Assembly (NCBI RefSeq): GCF_000526375.1
Contig: NZ_JAFY01000005.1
Location: 558,001 to 622,000 of the forward strand
Length of the DNA stretch: 64,000 bases
Reading direction: 5' to 3'
Source: Aminiphilus circumscriptus DSM 16581
GTDB lineage: Bacteria; Synergistota; Synergistia; Synergistales; Aminiphilaceae
Part shown: positions 8,403 through 18,540 of the stretch, in pieces
How the letters are laid out: each line of letters opens with the position of its first letter
Position numbering within the stretch: the stretch's first letter is position 1
Made by a program: the position numbers and the translations under genes
Notes under the pieces: generated by a model
Databases searched by the model: none
What the model was told of the DNA's origin: nothing
Seen by the model: only the letters and a program-made list of their open reading frames with translations

Positions 8403-10013
8403 ATGAAAAGATCCGACGTACAATCCTGGGATACTTGTTGCACCCGACGATCCTCACAGAGGAGGCGGAAAGCCTTCGCCGTACTTCTGTCGCTTTCTCT
8501 TCTGTTCTGCACCGTTCTCTCCTCCGTACCCGGCACAGCCGTGACACGGACCGATACACTCTACAAGCAGGCTCTCCAGGCCTACGGGGACAGAAACTAC
8601 GAGAGAGCCGTCATTCTCTACCGACAGATCCTCGAAGCAGAGCCGGGAAACGCCACGGCCTACGTGGATCTCGGCCTGGCCCTGAAGGAAATGGGAAAAC
8701 ACGAGGAGGCCGCGGCGGCCATCCGCCAGGGACTCGCCATGCGTCCCGGGATGGTCATGGGACACTATTACCTGGCCTCGACACTGGTTTCCCTGGAGCA
8801 ATGGGAAGAGGCCTCCAGGGCACTCAACGCGGCACTTACTCAAAAACCGGACCTGGAATTCTTCGGCGAGACGAACTACCTTCAGGGCATCATCGCGCTC
8901 GGCCTCGGACGCTTCGGCGAAGCCAGGGAAGCACTCGAAAAAGCCCGAAGCAACAATCCCGGCCTCGCTCCCGCCGTGGACATGGCCATGGCGAAAATCG
9001 CCCGGCAGGAAGCATCCGCGATGCCGGTGTCCACCCCCATGCCCACGCCTCCCGCAACGGAAGGGCTCCCGGGTCCCACTTCGGCCCCGCCGTTCCCTTC
9101 CGGGACAACATCCCTTCCGGCACCATCACCAACAGCGGAGGAACGAATCACTTCCGTTGAAGAAGGACTTCCCTCGTTGGAGGATTTGCTCCCCCCACCG
9201 CCGCCACTGGGCGGCACAAGCTCCCGGGAGGAGACGCTCCCACCTCCGCCGCCATTGCCTGAACCGACGGAACCTCCGCCGCCATTGCCTGAACCGACGG
9301 AACCTCCGCCCCCCGCTGGAGACGCGCATCCCTCTCCGGCGCCACCGCCGGGGAGCCAGGACGAATTGCCACCGCCGCCAGTGCTGGATCTCCAGGAAAA
9401 CACCACGGCAAACCGGACACCCCTGGATCAGACGGCGAACCCTCTGAACGCCTCCGGCCCACAGGACTGGATCGAACAAACTCCTCCGCTTCCGCTGGAG
9501 GAGCAGGAGCGTCTCGCGACGGAACTCTTTCAGACCCTGGCGAACACCGATGCGGACCAGATCGGAACCTTCATCTCCTTGTACGATCGGGTCCTCACCG
9601 AGTGTCCCGACGCGAAACGCGCCCCCGAGGCACTCTGGAGGCTCTCTAACCTCTACCTCCTCGCCTACGACGAGCCGAAGTTTCCCCAGGTCGCTCTTTC
9701 ACTCGAGCGCCTTCTCCGCCGCTATCCCTCTTCGCCCTTCGTTTCCGACGCACGCAAACGCCTGCTCAGGGCCTACGAGGAGATGGGACACTTTCAAAAG
9801 ACATTCCCCCTCTACGAGGCGATTCTCGCAGAGGAAACGGCCATGTCCGACGAGGATTTCACGGCCTGGGCGGTCGGATACGGACAGAACCTGGAAAAGA
9901 CGGGAGACACCGCGAAGGCCAAGGAGTGGTACGGCAAGGCTTTGGAACGGGACGCAGGAAAAGATTCCTTTTCCGCCCGCATCGCCCGGGAGCGCCTCGA
10001 CGCGCTTCAGTAA
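8403..10013 (+). CDS. Exported TPR protein with proline-rich linker
   Basis: A 536-residue protein. The N-terminus is Arg/Lys-rich and then hydrophobic (residues 24-45), a signal peptide or anchor. Residues about 51-185 form three to four TPR units (for example NYERAVILYRQILEAEPGNA). Residues about 200-330 are a Pro/Glu/Thr-rich linker containing a tandem repeat (9243-9302), and residues about 355-536 form a second TPR-like domain with ALWRLSNLYL and AKEWYGKALER. The ATG at 8403 follows GGGAGGATACGTTC. It probably forms an operon with the preceding TPR protein and acts as an envelope scaffold; the role is unknown. Its TAA stop overlaps the target duplication of a repeat element. Confidence 0.8.
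   Translation: MKRSDVQSWDTCCTRRSSQRRRKAFAVLLSLSLLFCTVLSSVPGTAVTRTDTLYKQALQAYGDRNYERAVILYRQILEAEPGNATAYVDLGLALKEMGKHEEAAAAIRQGLAMRPGMVMGHYYLASTLVSLEQWEEASRALNAALTQKPDLEFFGETNYLQGIIALGLGRFGEAREALEKARSNNPGLAPAVDMAMAKIARQEASAMPVSTPMPTPPATEGLPGPTSAPPFPSGTTSLPAPSPTAEERITSVEEGLPSLEDLLPPPPPLGGTSSREETLPPPPPLPEPTEPPPPLPEPTEPPPPAGDAHPSPAPPPGSQDELPPPPVLDLQENTTANRTPLDQTANPLNASGPQDWIEQTPPLPLEEQERLATELFQTLANTDADQIGTFISLYDRVLTECPDAKRAPEALWRLSNLYLLAYDEPKFPQVALSLERLLRRYPSSPFVSDARKRLLRAYEEMGHFQKTFPLYEAILAEETAMSDEDFTAWAVGYGQNLEKTGDTAKAKEWYGKALERDAGKDSFSARIARERLDALQ
9243..9302 (+). repeat. Two perfect 30-bp tandem repeats in the proline-rich linker
   Basis: Two identical 30-bp units (9243-9272 and 9273-9302) each encode PPPLPEPTEP-type residues in frame, and a partial third unit follows. 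Copy number could vary by slippage without breaking the frame. Confidence 0.9.
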
Positions 10014-10014
10014 A

Positions 10015-10114
10015 GAAATCTCTGAATAAGGCTACGTCAGCCCCGCAGGGCGCCTCGCAGAGCCTGATGCGACCCGAGTCAAGGAAAAGCCAAAGGTCTT
10101 TATTCAGAGCTTCC
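10015..10114 (+). mobile_element. 100-bp MITE-like repeat, copy 1
   Basis: Non-coding 100-bp unit with imperfect terminal inverted repeats: the left end is GAAATCTCTGAATAA and the right end is TTATTCAGAGCTTCC. It is flanked by a 4-bp direct repeat TAAA (10011-10014 and 10115-10118), which looks like a target site duplication; the left copy is part of the stop codon of the upstream TPR gene. Two more copies, each exactly 100 bp, are at 38149-38248 (inverted) and 40440-40539. The GGAA ends and 4-bp duplications resemble IS5-type elements, which is inference; no related transposase is in the window. Confidence 0.85.
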
Positions 10115-10183
10115 TAAAGGTTGATGCGGAAAGACCTGCCAAATTTTCCAAGAACTGCCCTTACCCCCGATTCTCAAGAACGC

Positions 10184-10216
10184 AAGAGGCGACGGAAGCA
10201 GCTTCCGTCGCCTCTT
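10184..10216. terminator. Perfect 16-bp inverted repeat, terminator-like
   Basis: AAGAGGCGACGGAAGC (10184-10199) is perfectly complementary to 10201-10216. There is only a modest T tract on either side. It sits between the MITE and the 3' end of the minus-strand GH3 gene and probably ends that transcript. Confidence 0.55.
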
Positions 10217-10321
10217 AGCCTACAGCGCCTCCGCGAAGCACTCGATGAAACTAACTCTCCGCGTGAAGAAACTCCAACAAAACACTTTGCCGAAAACTCT
10301 CCCCGAAGACGAGCACGATCT

Positions 10322-12094
10322 TTAGAACCGCTCCAATCCCCACCCTCTGGGATAGAACCCCGGAAGTTCCACAGGGAGATGCCCCTTCGGGGACGACACT
10401 CCCGAGAGAATGCGGCCGAGGGCTTTCATGGAGGCGGGACGGTCTCCGTAGGTCACCAGATATCCGCACACGTCCTCCACATGGAGCAGATCGTAGGGGG
10501 AACGAACGGAAAGGAGCACGAGCCGTTCCTCTCCAAGGCGACGCAGGAGAGCTTTCCACCCGGCGTTGCGGTGCAGATCGTAGCTCCCCGCAAAGACCGT
10601 TTCCCGCTCCTCCAGAGCCGCACATGCCTCCTCCATGTCCTCCGATGCCGGGTCGAGGGGAAGAAGCATCGGCACGAAGCCCGGACACTCCAGCAGGAGC
10701 GGCGCCAGAGCAGATTCGTATTCTTTAGGCCAGACGAGAGGAATTTTCTCTCCCGCAAGAGGAAGGACCGAGGCCTTCGCGCCTCCGGATACGGCGCATC
10801 CTCCGGAGCCCCTACGGTTCGGATTCCGCACCAGCGTCACGCTTCGCTCGGCGATCTCCTCCGCCACCGCGAGGGATTCCGGCGCCGCCAGCCGGTCCAG
10901 ATCGCCCTCTCTTGGCCAGGGGTCGTCAAGGATGCCCAGAGCTTCCTTCGCCCGAAGGATGCGGGCCACGGCCCCGTCGATACGGGATTCCGGAATCCGT
11001 CCGCTCCGCACCGCCTCGACGAGAAACGCGAAGACTCCATCCTGTTCCTCCGGTTCGTGCCCTTTGTCTGCGCCAAAGATGAGCATGTCCGCTCCGGCGA
11101 GCACCGCAAGAACCGAAGCCTCCTCCATGCCCCAGTGCTGGTCGATGGCCCCCATGCCCATGGAATCCGTCACGAGAAGTCCCTCGAATCCCATTTCCTG
11201 CCGGAGAAGATCCTGGAGGATTGCCGACGAAAGCGTGGCGGGACGGACTGCACCGTCGGGCTCCAGGGCGGGAACTTCCACATGGGCCGTCATGATCGCC
11301 GGCACACCCTGTCCGATCATGGCCCGAAAGGGAGCGAGTTCCACCTTCTCCAGTGCCTCTCTGTCCTTGCGGAGCACTGGCAGTCCCAGGTGGGAATCCG
11401 TGTCCGTGTCCCCATGGCCGGGAAAATGCTTTGCCGTGCAGAGGACACGCTCTCCTGCGTAGGGAACGATCATGGCCGTTCCCATGTCCGCCACGAGGCC
11501 CGGATCGGAACCGAAGGAGCGGATGCCGATGATGGTATTCGCGGGGTTGCTGTTCACGTCCGTCACGGGAGCATAGTTCCAGGTGATGCCCAGGATGCGC
11601 AGCTCCCGGGCCTGCAGACGCGCCTGCGTGGCGGCGAGAGACGTTTCGCCCGTCGCGCCGAGAGCCATGTTCCCCGGAAAGACCGTGACCCCGCTCGTGA
11701 GGCGGGAAATGAGCCCCCCCTCCTGGTCGATGGCGACGAAGAGCGGCAGGACACCGGCGCTTTTCGCGCACGTTTGGATTCCTCGCACGAGCCCGGCCAC
11801 TTGGGACGTGCTCTCCACGTTGCCGGAAACGCTGTAGAGGATGACACCCCCGAGACGTACCGTTTCAAGACGTCGGGCAAGTTCCGGAGACAGGGAGTTC
11901 CCCCGGAAAAAGCCGATCATCATCTGCCCGACCTTTTCCTCCACGGTCATGGAGACGAGGAGATCCTCCACCCTGTTCCCCGCGGCAGAAGCCTTCCGCG
12001 GCAAGGCGAGGGGAAAAAGCGCTCCCGCGAGGAGTGGCAGGAGCAACGCCAGGCGACACAACAACGAGACCTTGCGGAAAGAATGGAACGACAT
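10322..12094 (-). CDS. Glycoside hydrolase family 3 protein (beta-N-acetylhexosaminidase-like)
   Basis: A 590-residue exported enzyme. Residues 1-38 form a signal peptide (hydrophobic LLCRLALLLPLLAGALF, then ASAAG). The GH3 catalytic domain has DQEGG (123-127), the general-acid loop KHFPGHGDT (222-230, typical of NagZ-like members) and nucleophile Asp310 in TDSMGMGA. A C-terminal domain of about 190 residues follows, as in two-domain GH3 enzymes. It likely trims N-acetylglucosaminides from peptidoglycan or similar polymers outside the cytoplasm. Start: ATG 12094, with AGGAGG 10-15 bases upstream; a GTG at 12100 is an equally good alternative. It is divergent from the prepilin peptidase gene. 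Confidence 0.88.
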   Translation of the reverse strand: MSFHSFRKVSLLCRLALLLPLLAGALFPLALPRKASAAGNRVEDLLVSMTVEEKVGQMMIGFFRGNSLSPELARRLETVRLGGVILYSVSGNVESTSQVAGLVRGIQTCAKSAGVLPLFVAIDQEGGLISRLTSGVTVFPGNMALGATGETSLAATQARLQARELRILGITWNYAPVTDVNSNPANTIIGIRSFGSDPGLVADMGTAMIVPYAGERVLCTAKHFPGHGDTDTDSHLGLPVLRKDREALEKVELAPFRAMIGQGVPAIMTAHVEVPALEPDGAVRPATLSSAILQDLLRQEMGFEGLLVTDSMGMGAIDQHWGMEEASVLAVLAGADMLIFGADKGHEPEEQDGVFAFLVEAVRSGRIPESRIDGAVARILRAKEALGILDDPWPREGDLDRLAAPESLAVAEEIAERSVTLVRNPNRRGSGGCAVSGGAKASVLPLAGEKIPLVWPKEYESALAPLLLECPGFVPMLLPLDPASEDMEEACAALEERETVFAGSYDLHRNAGWKALLRRLGEERLVLLSVRSPYDLLHVEDVCGYLVTYGDRPASMKALGRILSGVSSPKGHLPVELPGFYPRGWGLERF

Positions 12095-12244
12095 GGACAC
12101 GAGACACTCCTCCTTGAGCGACCGCGCTGTTTTCCCCAGTCCGGACGACGAAAAAGAAACCAACGGAATTCCCCGGTGAATTTCCGAAAGAATACTGTTA
12201 TAACTATACCATTTACCGCACACGGAAACAGTGGAGGGGTGCCC

Positions 12245-13060
12245 TTGGTGTGGCTGGTCGTTCTTTTTTCTTTCGGCTTTCTGCTCGGAAGCGTTCTTGG
12301 ATCCTTCCTGAACGTGGTCGCCCGCCGTACCGTCGCGGGGGAATCCTGGTGGGGAAAATCCCGCTCCCGTTGCGACACCTGCGGGACTCCTCTCACGTCC
12401 TCAGAACTGATTCCGCTCCTTTCCTGGCTCGTCCAGAGGGGGCGCTGCCGCACCTGCGGCGCGGCCATCCCGAGATCCTATTTCTATGTAGAACTTGTCT
12501 GTGCCCTCATCGGCGCTCTCGTCACGGCACGCTGGGGACAGTTCCTTCCGGAAAGCGTTTCAAACGGAAAGGCCCTTCTCCCTCTCCTGCTCGCCTCGAT
12601 AGCGGCCTATTCCCTCTATCTGAACGCCCTTACGGACCTCTACAGCGGTTACATCTTCGACCTCTTCGCCCTCGCCCCGGGAGCCCTGGGACTCCTGCTC
12701 CGCGTCGGGGGCGGCGAACATGCCCTCATTGACGGCCTGCTCGGCGCCGCGCTCGGATACGGCATCATCGCCTGCATCATCCTTTTGAGTCGTGGAGGCA
12801 TGGGGTGGGGAGACGCACATCTCATGGCAGGACTTGGAGGAATCCTTGGATGGAAAATGACCGGCACCGCACTCTATTTCGGCTTTCTCCTCGGGGGATT
12901 CTGGGCGGTGCTGCTCCTTGTCACGGGGAGGGCAAAGCGCAAGGACGCCATTCCGCTCGGTCCGTTTCTCGCCCTGGGTGGAATCGCAGCGATCCTCTGC
13001 GGCCCGAGCTTCCTCGCCTGGTTCGGCATCGCTTCCGAGTGGCCGTGGAACACCTTGTAA
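12245..13060 (+). CDS. pilD: Type IV prepilin peptidase / N-methyltransferase (A24 family)
   Basis: An integral membrane aspartyl peptidase that cleaves the leader of type IV pilins and type II secretion pseudopilins, and usually N-methylates the new N-terminus. About 271 residues with some eight hydrophobic segments. The two cytosolic zinc pairs are present (Cys43/Cys46 and Cys68/Cys71), as are the catalytic aspartates Asp131 (ALTD) and Asp190 (MGWGD). There is no ATG near the N-terminus; GGAGG at 12233-12237 favours TTG 12245, or GTG 12248. No pilin genes are in the window, so its substrates are encoded elsewhere. Confidence 0.88.
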   Translation: MVWLVVLFSFGFLLGSVLGSFLNVVARRTVAGESWWGKSRSRCDTCGTPLTSSELIPLLSWLVQRGRCRTCGAAIPRSYFYVELVCALIGALVTARWGQFLPESVSNGKALLPLLLASIAAYSLYLNALTDLYSGYIFDLFALAPGALGLLLRVGGGEHALIDGLLGAALGYGIIACIILLSRGGMGWGDAHLMAGLGGILGWKMTGTALYFGFLLGGFWAVLLLVTGRAKRKDAIPLGPFLALGGIAAILCGPSFLAWFGIASEWPWNTL

Positions 13061-13221
13061 ACCATTTTTCCGGAAAGGGGAACAGAGACTTCCGCTGCAG
13101 TGTCCCGTTCGCAGCGTGGAAAGCCTTTAGCCGCTCCGGCTGAGAAAGTTTCCGGGGGAGTGTGCATTCCAGCGCTCCTTCGCACCACCATTCCTGTCTC
13201 ATCTCAAGGAGGAATCCGTTC

Positions 13222-13725
13222 ATGTCCGCCGGTGACCGCTATCACAAAACTTTCCCCGTCTCGTGGGAACAGCTTCATCGGGATTGCCGCGCTCTCGCAT
13301 GGCGTCTTGTCGCTCTTCGTCCCTGGACCCGGATCATCGCCGTCGCCAGGGGCGGGCTCGTTCCCGCGGCGATCATCGCCAGAGAACTCGACATCCGCCT
13401 CGTGGACACGGTGTGCATCTCCAGCTACACTCTGCGTACCCAAGGGGAACCCGCCATTCTCAAGCAAGCGCAATGTCTGGACAGGGAGGAGGAAACGCTC
13501 CTCATCGTGGACGACCTGGTGGACACGGGCAAGACCGCCAAGATTGTCCGCGACATCTTTCCCACCGCACATTTCGCCACGGTCTACGCAAAGCCCGATG
13601 GAAGACCGCTGGTGAACACGTTCATCACCGAAGTGAGCCAGGACACGTGGATCCTCTTTCCCTGGGACGCGGAAACACACGTGGAGTTCGTCCATCCCAT
13701 CGCGATGAAACGCACCGACGGATAA
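13222..13725 (+). CDS. gpt: Xanthine (guanine) phosphoribosyltransferase
   Basis: Purine salvage enzyme that transfers phosphoribosyl from PRPP to xanthine or guanine. The 167-residue sequence closely resembles enterobacterial Gpt: [19 protein letters not shown], then VDTVCISSY, the PRPP loop [13 protein letters not shown] (93-105) and [16 protein letters not shown]. The start ATG 13222 has AAGGAGG nine bases upstream; the longer frame to 13162 is not needed. The gene is monocistronic and converges on the thiolase gene. Confidence 0.92.
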   Translation: MSAGDRYHKTFPVSWEQLHRDCRALAWRLVALRPWTRIIAVARGGLVPAAIIARELDIRLVDTVCISSYTLRTQGEPAILKQAQCLDREEETLLIVDDLVDTGKTAKIVRDIFPTAHFATVYAKPDGRPLVNTFITEVSQDTWILFPWDAETHVEFVHPIAMKRTDG

Positions 13726-13731
13726 CCCTTC

Positions 13732-13779
13732 CTCCGGAGAGCGCGAACCGCTCTGGGTGGCGCGGCGCGTTCTCCGGAG
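13732..13779. terminator. Hairpin between convergent gpt and thiolase genes
   Basis: A 14-bp stem, CTCCGGAGAGCGCG (13732-13745) with CGCGTTCTCCGGAG (13766-13779), has one G-U pair and no T run. Its position between two converging stops suggests a bidirectional transcript end. Confidence 0.5.
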
Positions 13780-13790
13780 TCGCGGAAACG

Positions 13791-14971
13791 TCAGGTCAGG
13801 CGACGGACGACGAGAGCCACACCCTGTCCTCCGCCAATGCAGGCGGTGGCAAGTCCGAGTTCCTTGTCCAGAGAACGGAGCGCGTAGAGAAGCGTGGTGA
13901 GAATCTTCGCTCCCGTGGCGCCGATGGGGTGCCCCAAGGCAATGGCACCGCCCCTGACATTGCAGCGGTCCATGTCGAAGGGAAGCGCCCGGTGCACCGC
14001 CAGAACCTGCGCGGCGAAGGCCTCGTTCAGCTCGATGAGTTCCATGTCCTCCAGGGCAAATCCGCTCCGCTGAAGCGCCTTCGGCACCGCGTAGACCGGG
14101 CCGAGCCCCATGTGATCGGGAGCGCACGCCGCCGATGCGTACCCCAGGATTTCCGCCATGGGGCGGAGCCCCTGTGCCGCAGCCCATTCTCCATCGGCCA
14201 CGACAAGAGCGCTTCCGGCGTCGCAGAGAGCCGAGCTGGTTCCAGCCGTGACGCTGCCCCCCTTCTTGAAAATGGGCTCCAGTGCGGCGAGCCTGTCCAG
14301 GGAGGTGTCCGCCCGAGGGATTTCCTCCGTGTCGAAGGCGATCTCTCCCTTTTTTTTGTCCTTCAATCGAACGGGGAAAACCTCGTCCCGGAAGGCCCCG
14401 GTCTCCACGGCCCGCACGGCCAGACGATGACTCCGCAGCGCGAATTCGTCCTGTTCCCTCCTGGAAATACCGTACTCCTCCACAAGAATCTCCGCCGTGG
14501 CGCCCATGAGCATCCCCGCCATCCGGCAGAAAAATCCGTCCGCATGAAGTGCGTCCAAGGTCGGCACGTCACCCATGCGATGCCCCCAGCGGGCTTTCTT
14601 GAGCAGGTAGGGCACATTGGAGGCGCTCTCCATTCCTCCCGCGAGAATCACCGCCGCGTCACCGAGACGCACCCGGTCTGCGGCGAGCATGACCGTACGC
14701 AAACCGGAGCCGCAGCGCTTGTTCACCGTGAACGCCGGAACTGTTTCAGGAAGGCCCGATTCCACCGTGGCAATACGGGCCGGGTTGGAACCGACCCCTG
14801 CCTGCCAGCCGTTGCCGAGGATGACCTCCTCTACGACATCGTCGTCGATCCCCGCCCTCCGCACCGCCTCCCTCAGAGCCAGCGCGCCCAGCCGAGGCGC
14901 ATCCATCTCCGCCAGCGCTCCGCCGAATTTTCCCCCCGCAGTGCGGCATGCGGCAAGGATCACCGCCCGTC

Positions 14972-14975
<4 letters not shown>
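13791..14975 (-). CDS. Acetyl-CoA acetyltransferase (thiolase)
   Basis: Condenses or cleaves acetoacetyl-CoA and longer 3-ketoacyl-CoAs. The 394 residues match the family length. The acyl-accepting cysteine is Cys88 in NKRCGSGL, the catalytic His349 is in GHPIGATGAK and the second cysteine is Cys379 in TACIGGGQG. Its ATG overlaps the TGA of the CoA-transferase beta gene in an ATGA junction, so it is the last gene of a TRAP-CoA-transferase-thiolase operon. This context suggests thiolysis of an imported and CoA-activated keto acid. Confidence 0.93.
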
Positions 14976-15647
<672 letters not shown>

Positions 15648-15664
<17 letters not shown>

Positions 15665-16337
15665 AGTAGGAATCCCCCTTCATGACGAGAATGTCCACGA
15701 GAATGCCCGGCGTGACGATATCCTCCGCATCGAGTCCTCCCGGCGAAAGAATCTCGTCCACCTCGGCGATGACCAGATCCGCTGCGGTCGCCATGACGGG
15801 ATTGAAATTCCGGTTCGTCCCCCGATAGGTCAGATTTCCCATGGTATCGGCGCGGAAGGCCCGCAGAAGAGCCACTTCCGCCCGGAGAGGCAGCTCCAGA
15901 ATATAGCGTTTCCCCTGCACTTCCAGAACCTGTTTTCCCTCCTCCACGACGGTTCCCACGCCGGTAGGCGTGAGTATTCCTCCCAGGCCGAATCCCCCCG
16001 CTCGGATCCGTTCCGCGAAGGTTCCCTGGGGAACGAGCTCCAACTCCATCTTTCCCTCGTTGAAGAGGCGCTGTGTAGTTTTATTGAGCCCCACATGCGA
16101 AGCGACGACTTTTTTCACCCGTCCTTCCCGGACAAGCCTCCCGTGCCCCACATCGTCGTAGGCCGTGTCGTTGGCAATAAGTGTCAAATTCGTCGCACCC
16201 TGCTCAAGAAGCGCCTCCACAAGAGTGTAGGGCACACCACCGTAGTTGAACCCCCCTATCATGACCGTTGCGCCGGAGGCAATGCCCGCCACGGCCTCTC
16301 GGGCTGACAGGACAGGTTTGACGATTCTCTTCGACAT
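15648..16337 (-). CDS. atoD: 3-oxoacid/acetoacetate CoA-transferase, alpha subunit
   Basis: Partner of the beta subunit at 14972-15664. The 229 residues contain the CoA-binding glycine signature GGFNYGGVP (28-36) and the ENGIL-region equivalent GILTPTGVGT. An in-frame GTG lies at 16343, but AGGAGG is seven bases before the ATG at 16337, which begins two bases after the TGA of the TRAP permease gene; the ATG is therefore chosen. Import and CoA activation are thus in one transcript. Confidence 0.92.
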
Positions 16338-16339
16338 AC

Positions 16340-18331
16340 TCACTCCTCCTTGCCGACACTGTTCGATGCGTGGGGAACCGCCACGGATGGGGCAACCCCC
16401 CGTCCCACCTTGTGTTTCTGCAGAAGATAGACACCGATGAGCAGTGCCAGTGCCACTGCATCGGTGTAGATATTCGGGACGATGAGCAGGAACGGTACGA
16501 TGAAGAGCGCGAGACGCTCAGGCAGCGAAAGAGGGGCCACATAATATCCCTGCACCGCCGCGGAAAGCCCGACGATACCCATGAGAGCCGTGACACACCC
16601 CAGCACGATGCGGAGCAGGTTTCCCTGAAAGAGGAGGTAGCTGTTGTAGACGAACATGTAGGGGACGAGAAATCCCGCCACGGCAACGCTCAGAGCCACG
16701 AATCCCGTCTTCAGAGGATTCGACTTGGAAAGCCCTGCCGCCGCGTAGGTGGCGAGCGCAACCGGGGGCGTCACGTCCGCGAGAACGCCGAAGTAGAGAC
16801 AGAAAAGGTGAGCCGACATGAGGGGTACGCCCATCTGGGCCAGGGCTGGGGCAGCAAGTGTGGAGGTGATGATGTACTGGGCCGTGGTGGGAACGCCCAT
16901 GCCGAGAATGATGGAACCCACCATGGTGAGCATCAGCGCCAGGGGCAGAATGCCGTGGGAGAGGCTCATCACGAAGGAGGAGAAAGCCAGTCCGACACCA
17001 GTGATGCCGATGACTCCGATGACGAGACCGCTGCACGCGCAAGCTGCGGCGACCTCCACGGCGTTGATCGCCCCGTTGATGAGGGAGTCCAGAATTCTCC
17101 GTGGCGTCATGCGGTATTTTTCCTGCCCGAGCCAGGAGGCGACGACAAGACAGATGATGGACCAGAAAACCGCCTTCACCGCGGAGTAGCCCGTCGCGAG
17201 GAATCCCACGAGGGCAACGATGGGAAGCAGCAGATGCCATCCCTCGCGGAAGACTTCCTTCACATTCCGCAGTTCCACTCCTGAAATACCCATGATCCCC
17301 CGTTTTCCTGAACGGAAATGCACCATGGCGATGATAGAGATGAAGTAGAGCGTCGCGGGAATCGCCGCGGCAACGACAATTTCCCAGTAGGAAATTCCGA
17401 GGAACTGGGCCATGATGAACGCCGCCGCTCCCATGACGGGGGGCATGACCTGTCCACCCGTGGATGCCGCGGCAACGACGGCCCCGGAAAATTCCGAGGT
17501 GTAACCCGCCCGCTTCATGAGGGGAATCGTGAAGGAACCCGTGGTCACGGCATTTGCCACCGAACTGCCCGAGACGGTCCCCATGAGGGCACTCGCGACC
17601 ACCGCCGCTTTCGCGGGTCCACCCTGACTGCGTCCCGTAAGGGCCAAAGAGAGATCGATGAAGAACTGCCCGGCCCCCGACACGTTGAGAATAGAGCCGA
17701 AGAGAACGAAGAGAAAAATGAACGACGCGGAGACACCCAGCGGAACGCCGAAGATGCCGTCGGTCCGGAGATACTGGAAGGGTGCGAGTTCCTCCAGCGG
17801 AAATCCGCCGTGGGCGAGCATCCCCGGAAAATACGGACCGAACAGCGCATAGAGCATCGCCACGATGGCCACGATGGGAAGGGGCCATCCCATGGAACGC
17901 CGCGCCGCTTCAAGAACGAGGAGCACCATGATGACACCGAGAGAAATGTCCGACGGAATCGCCATGCCCTCTCGCATGGAAATGGCGTCCCAGTTGAGAA
18001 TGATGTTCATACACCCGATCACGAGCAATCCCGCGAAAATCCAATCCCAGAAATCGATGCGGTCGCCGGGACGTTTCTTGGATATCGGGTAAAGAAGAAA
18101 GATCAACACTCCCATGAGCATCCAGTGGATGCTCCGCTGATAAATCGCCGCCATCAGGCCAAACGCCGCCGTGTACAGATGAAAGAGTGACGCGGCAATG
18201 GCGATGGTCGCCACGAGCCAATAGCGCCACCCCTGTAGATTCCGCTTGCGCCTTTCAAACTCCTCCAAAAGTTCCTTTTCCCCGAGGGGCGCCTCATCCG
18301 AAATTTTCGTCGTTTCGTTTTCGTTGATCAT
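16340..18331 (-). CDS. TRAP transporter permease, fused 4TM-12TM (DctQM) subunit
   Basis: A 663-residue inner-membrane protein that joins the small and large TRAP permease subunits in one chain, as usual for TAXI-type systems. A charged 35-residue N-terminus precedes a first block of about four helices (residues ~37-140); the DctM-like block follows, with features such as GTVSGSSVANAVTTGSFTIP and a second GMGVPTTAQYII segment. It drives ion-coupled uptake of an organic acid with the TAXI binding protein encoded upstream at 18541-19503. The stop is followed after two bases by the CoA-transferase alpha gene. Confidence 0.93.
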   Translation of the reverse strand: MINENETTKISDEAPLGEKELLEEFERRKRNLQGWRYWLVATIAIAASLFHLYTAAFGLMAAIYQRSIHWMLMGVLIFLLYPISKKRPGDRIDFWDWIFAGLLVIGCMNIILNWDAISMREGMAIPSDISLGVIMVLLVLEAARRSMGWPLPIVAIVAMLYALFGPYFPGMLAHGGFPLEELAPFQYLRTDGIFGVPLGVSASFIFLFVLFGSILNVSGAGQFFIDLSLALTGRSQGGPAKAAVVASALMGTVSGSSVANAVTTGSFTIPLMKRAGYTSEFSGAVVAAASTGGQVMPPVMGAAAFIMAQFLGISYWEIVVAAAIPATLYFISIIAMVHFRSGKRGIMGISGVELRNVKEVFREGWHLLLPIVALVGFLATGYSAVKAVFWSIICLVVASWLGQEKYRMTPRRILDSLINGAINAVEVAAACACSGLVIGVIGITGVGLAFSSFVMSLSHGILPLALMLTMVGSIILGMGVPTTAQYIITSTLAAPALAQMGVPLMSAHLFCLYFGVLADVTPPVALATYAAAGLSKSNPLKTGFVALSVAVAGFLVPYMFVYNSYLLFQGNLLRIVLGCVTALMGIVGLSAAVQGYYVAPLSLPERLALFIVPFLLIVPNIYTDAVALALLIGVYLLQKHKVGRGVAPSVAVPHASNSVGKEE

Positions 18332-18484
18332 GCCTACCGTACCTCCCAGGCTGTCTGGAGCGACGCACCGTTTTCGTTCTCCGGAAAAATCTCACGGAAA
18401 ATTCAGACATTCATCGAGTTCCCTCCACCATGTCTTCCTCCCCCGCGGCATTTCCCGCAACCGGCCAAAGCGGTGGAAATACCG

Positions 18485-18534
18485 GGCCCGTTCTGCGGCG
18501 GATCGGGACAATTCGATCCGCCGCAGAACGGGCC
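18485..18534 (-). terminator. Long hairpin between TAXI binding-protein and TRAP permease genes
   Basis: A perfect 21-bp stem (18485-18505 with 18514-18534) with an 8-base loop lies just after the binding-protein stop. There is no strong T run on the minus strand, so it may partly terminate or stabilise the binding-protein message to raise its level over the permease. Confidence 0.6.
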
Positions 18535-18540
18535 ATCAGC

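Noticed and set aside
10121-12240. Very long plus-strand open frame running into the prepilin peptidase gene
   Set aside because: It is antisense to the GH3 gene, whose motifs and codon use are convincing; only the part from about 12245 (the peptidase) is real.
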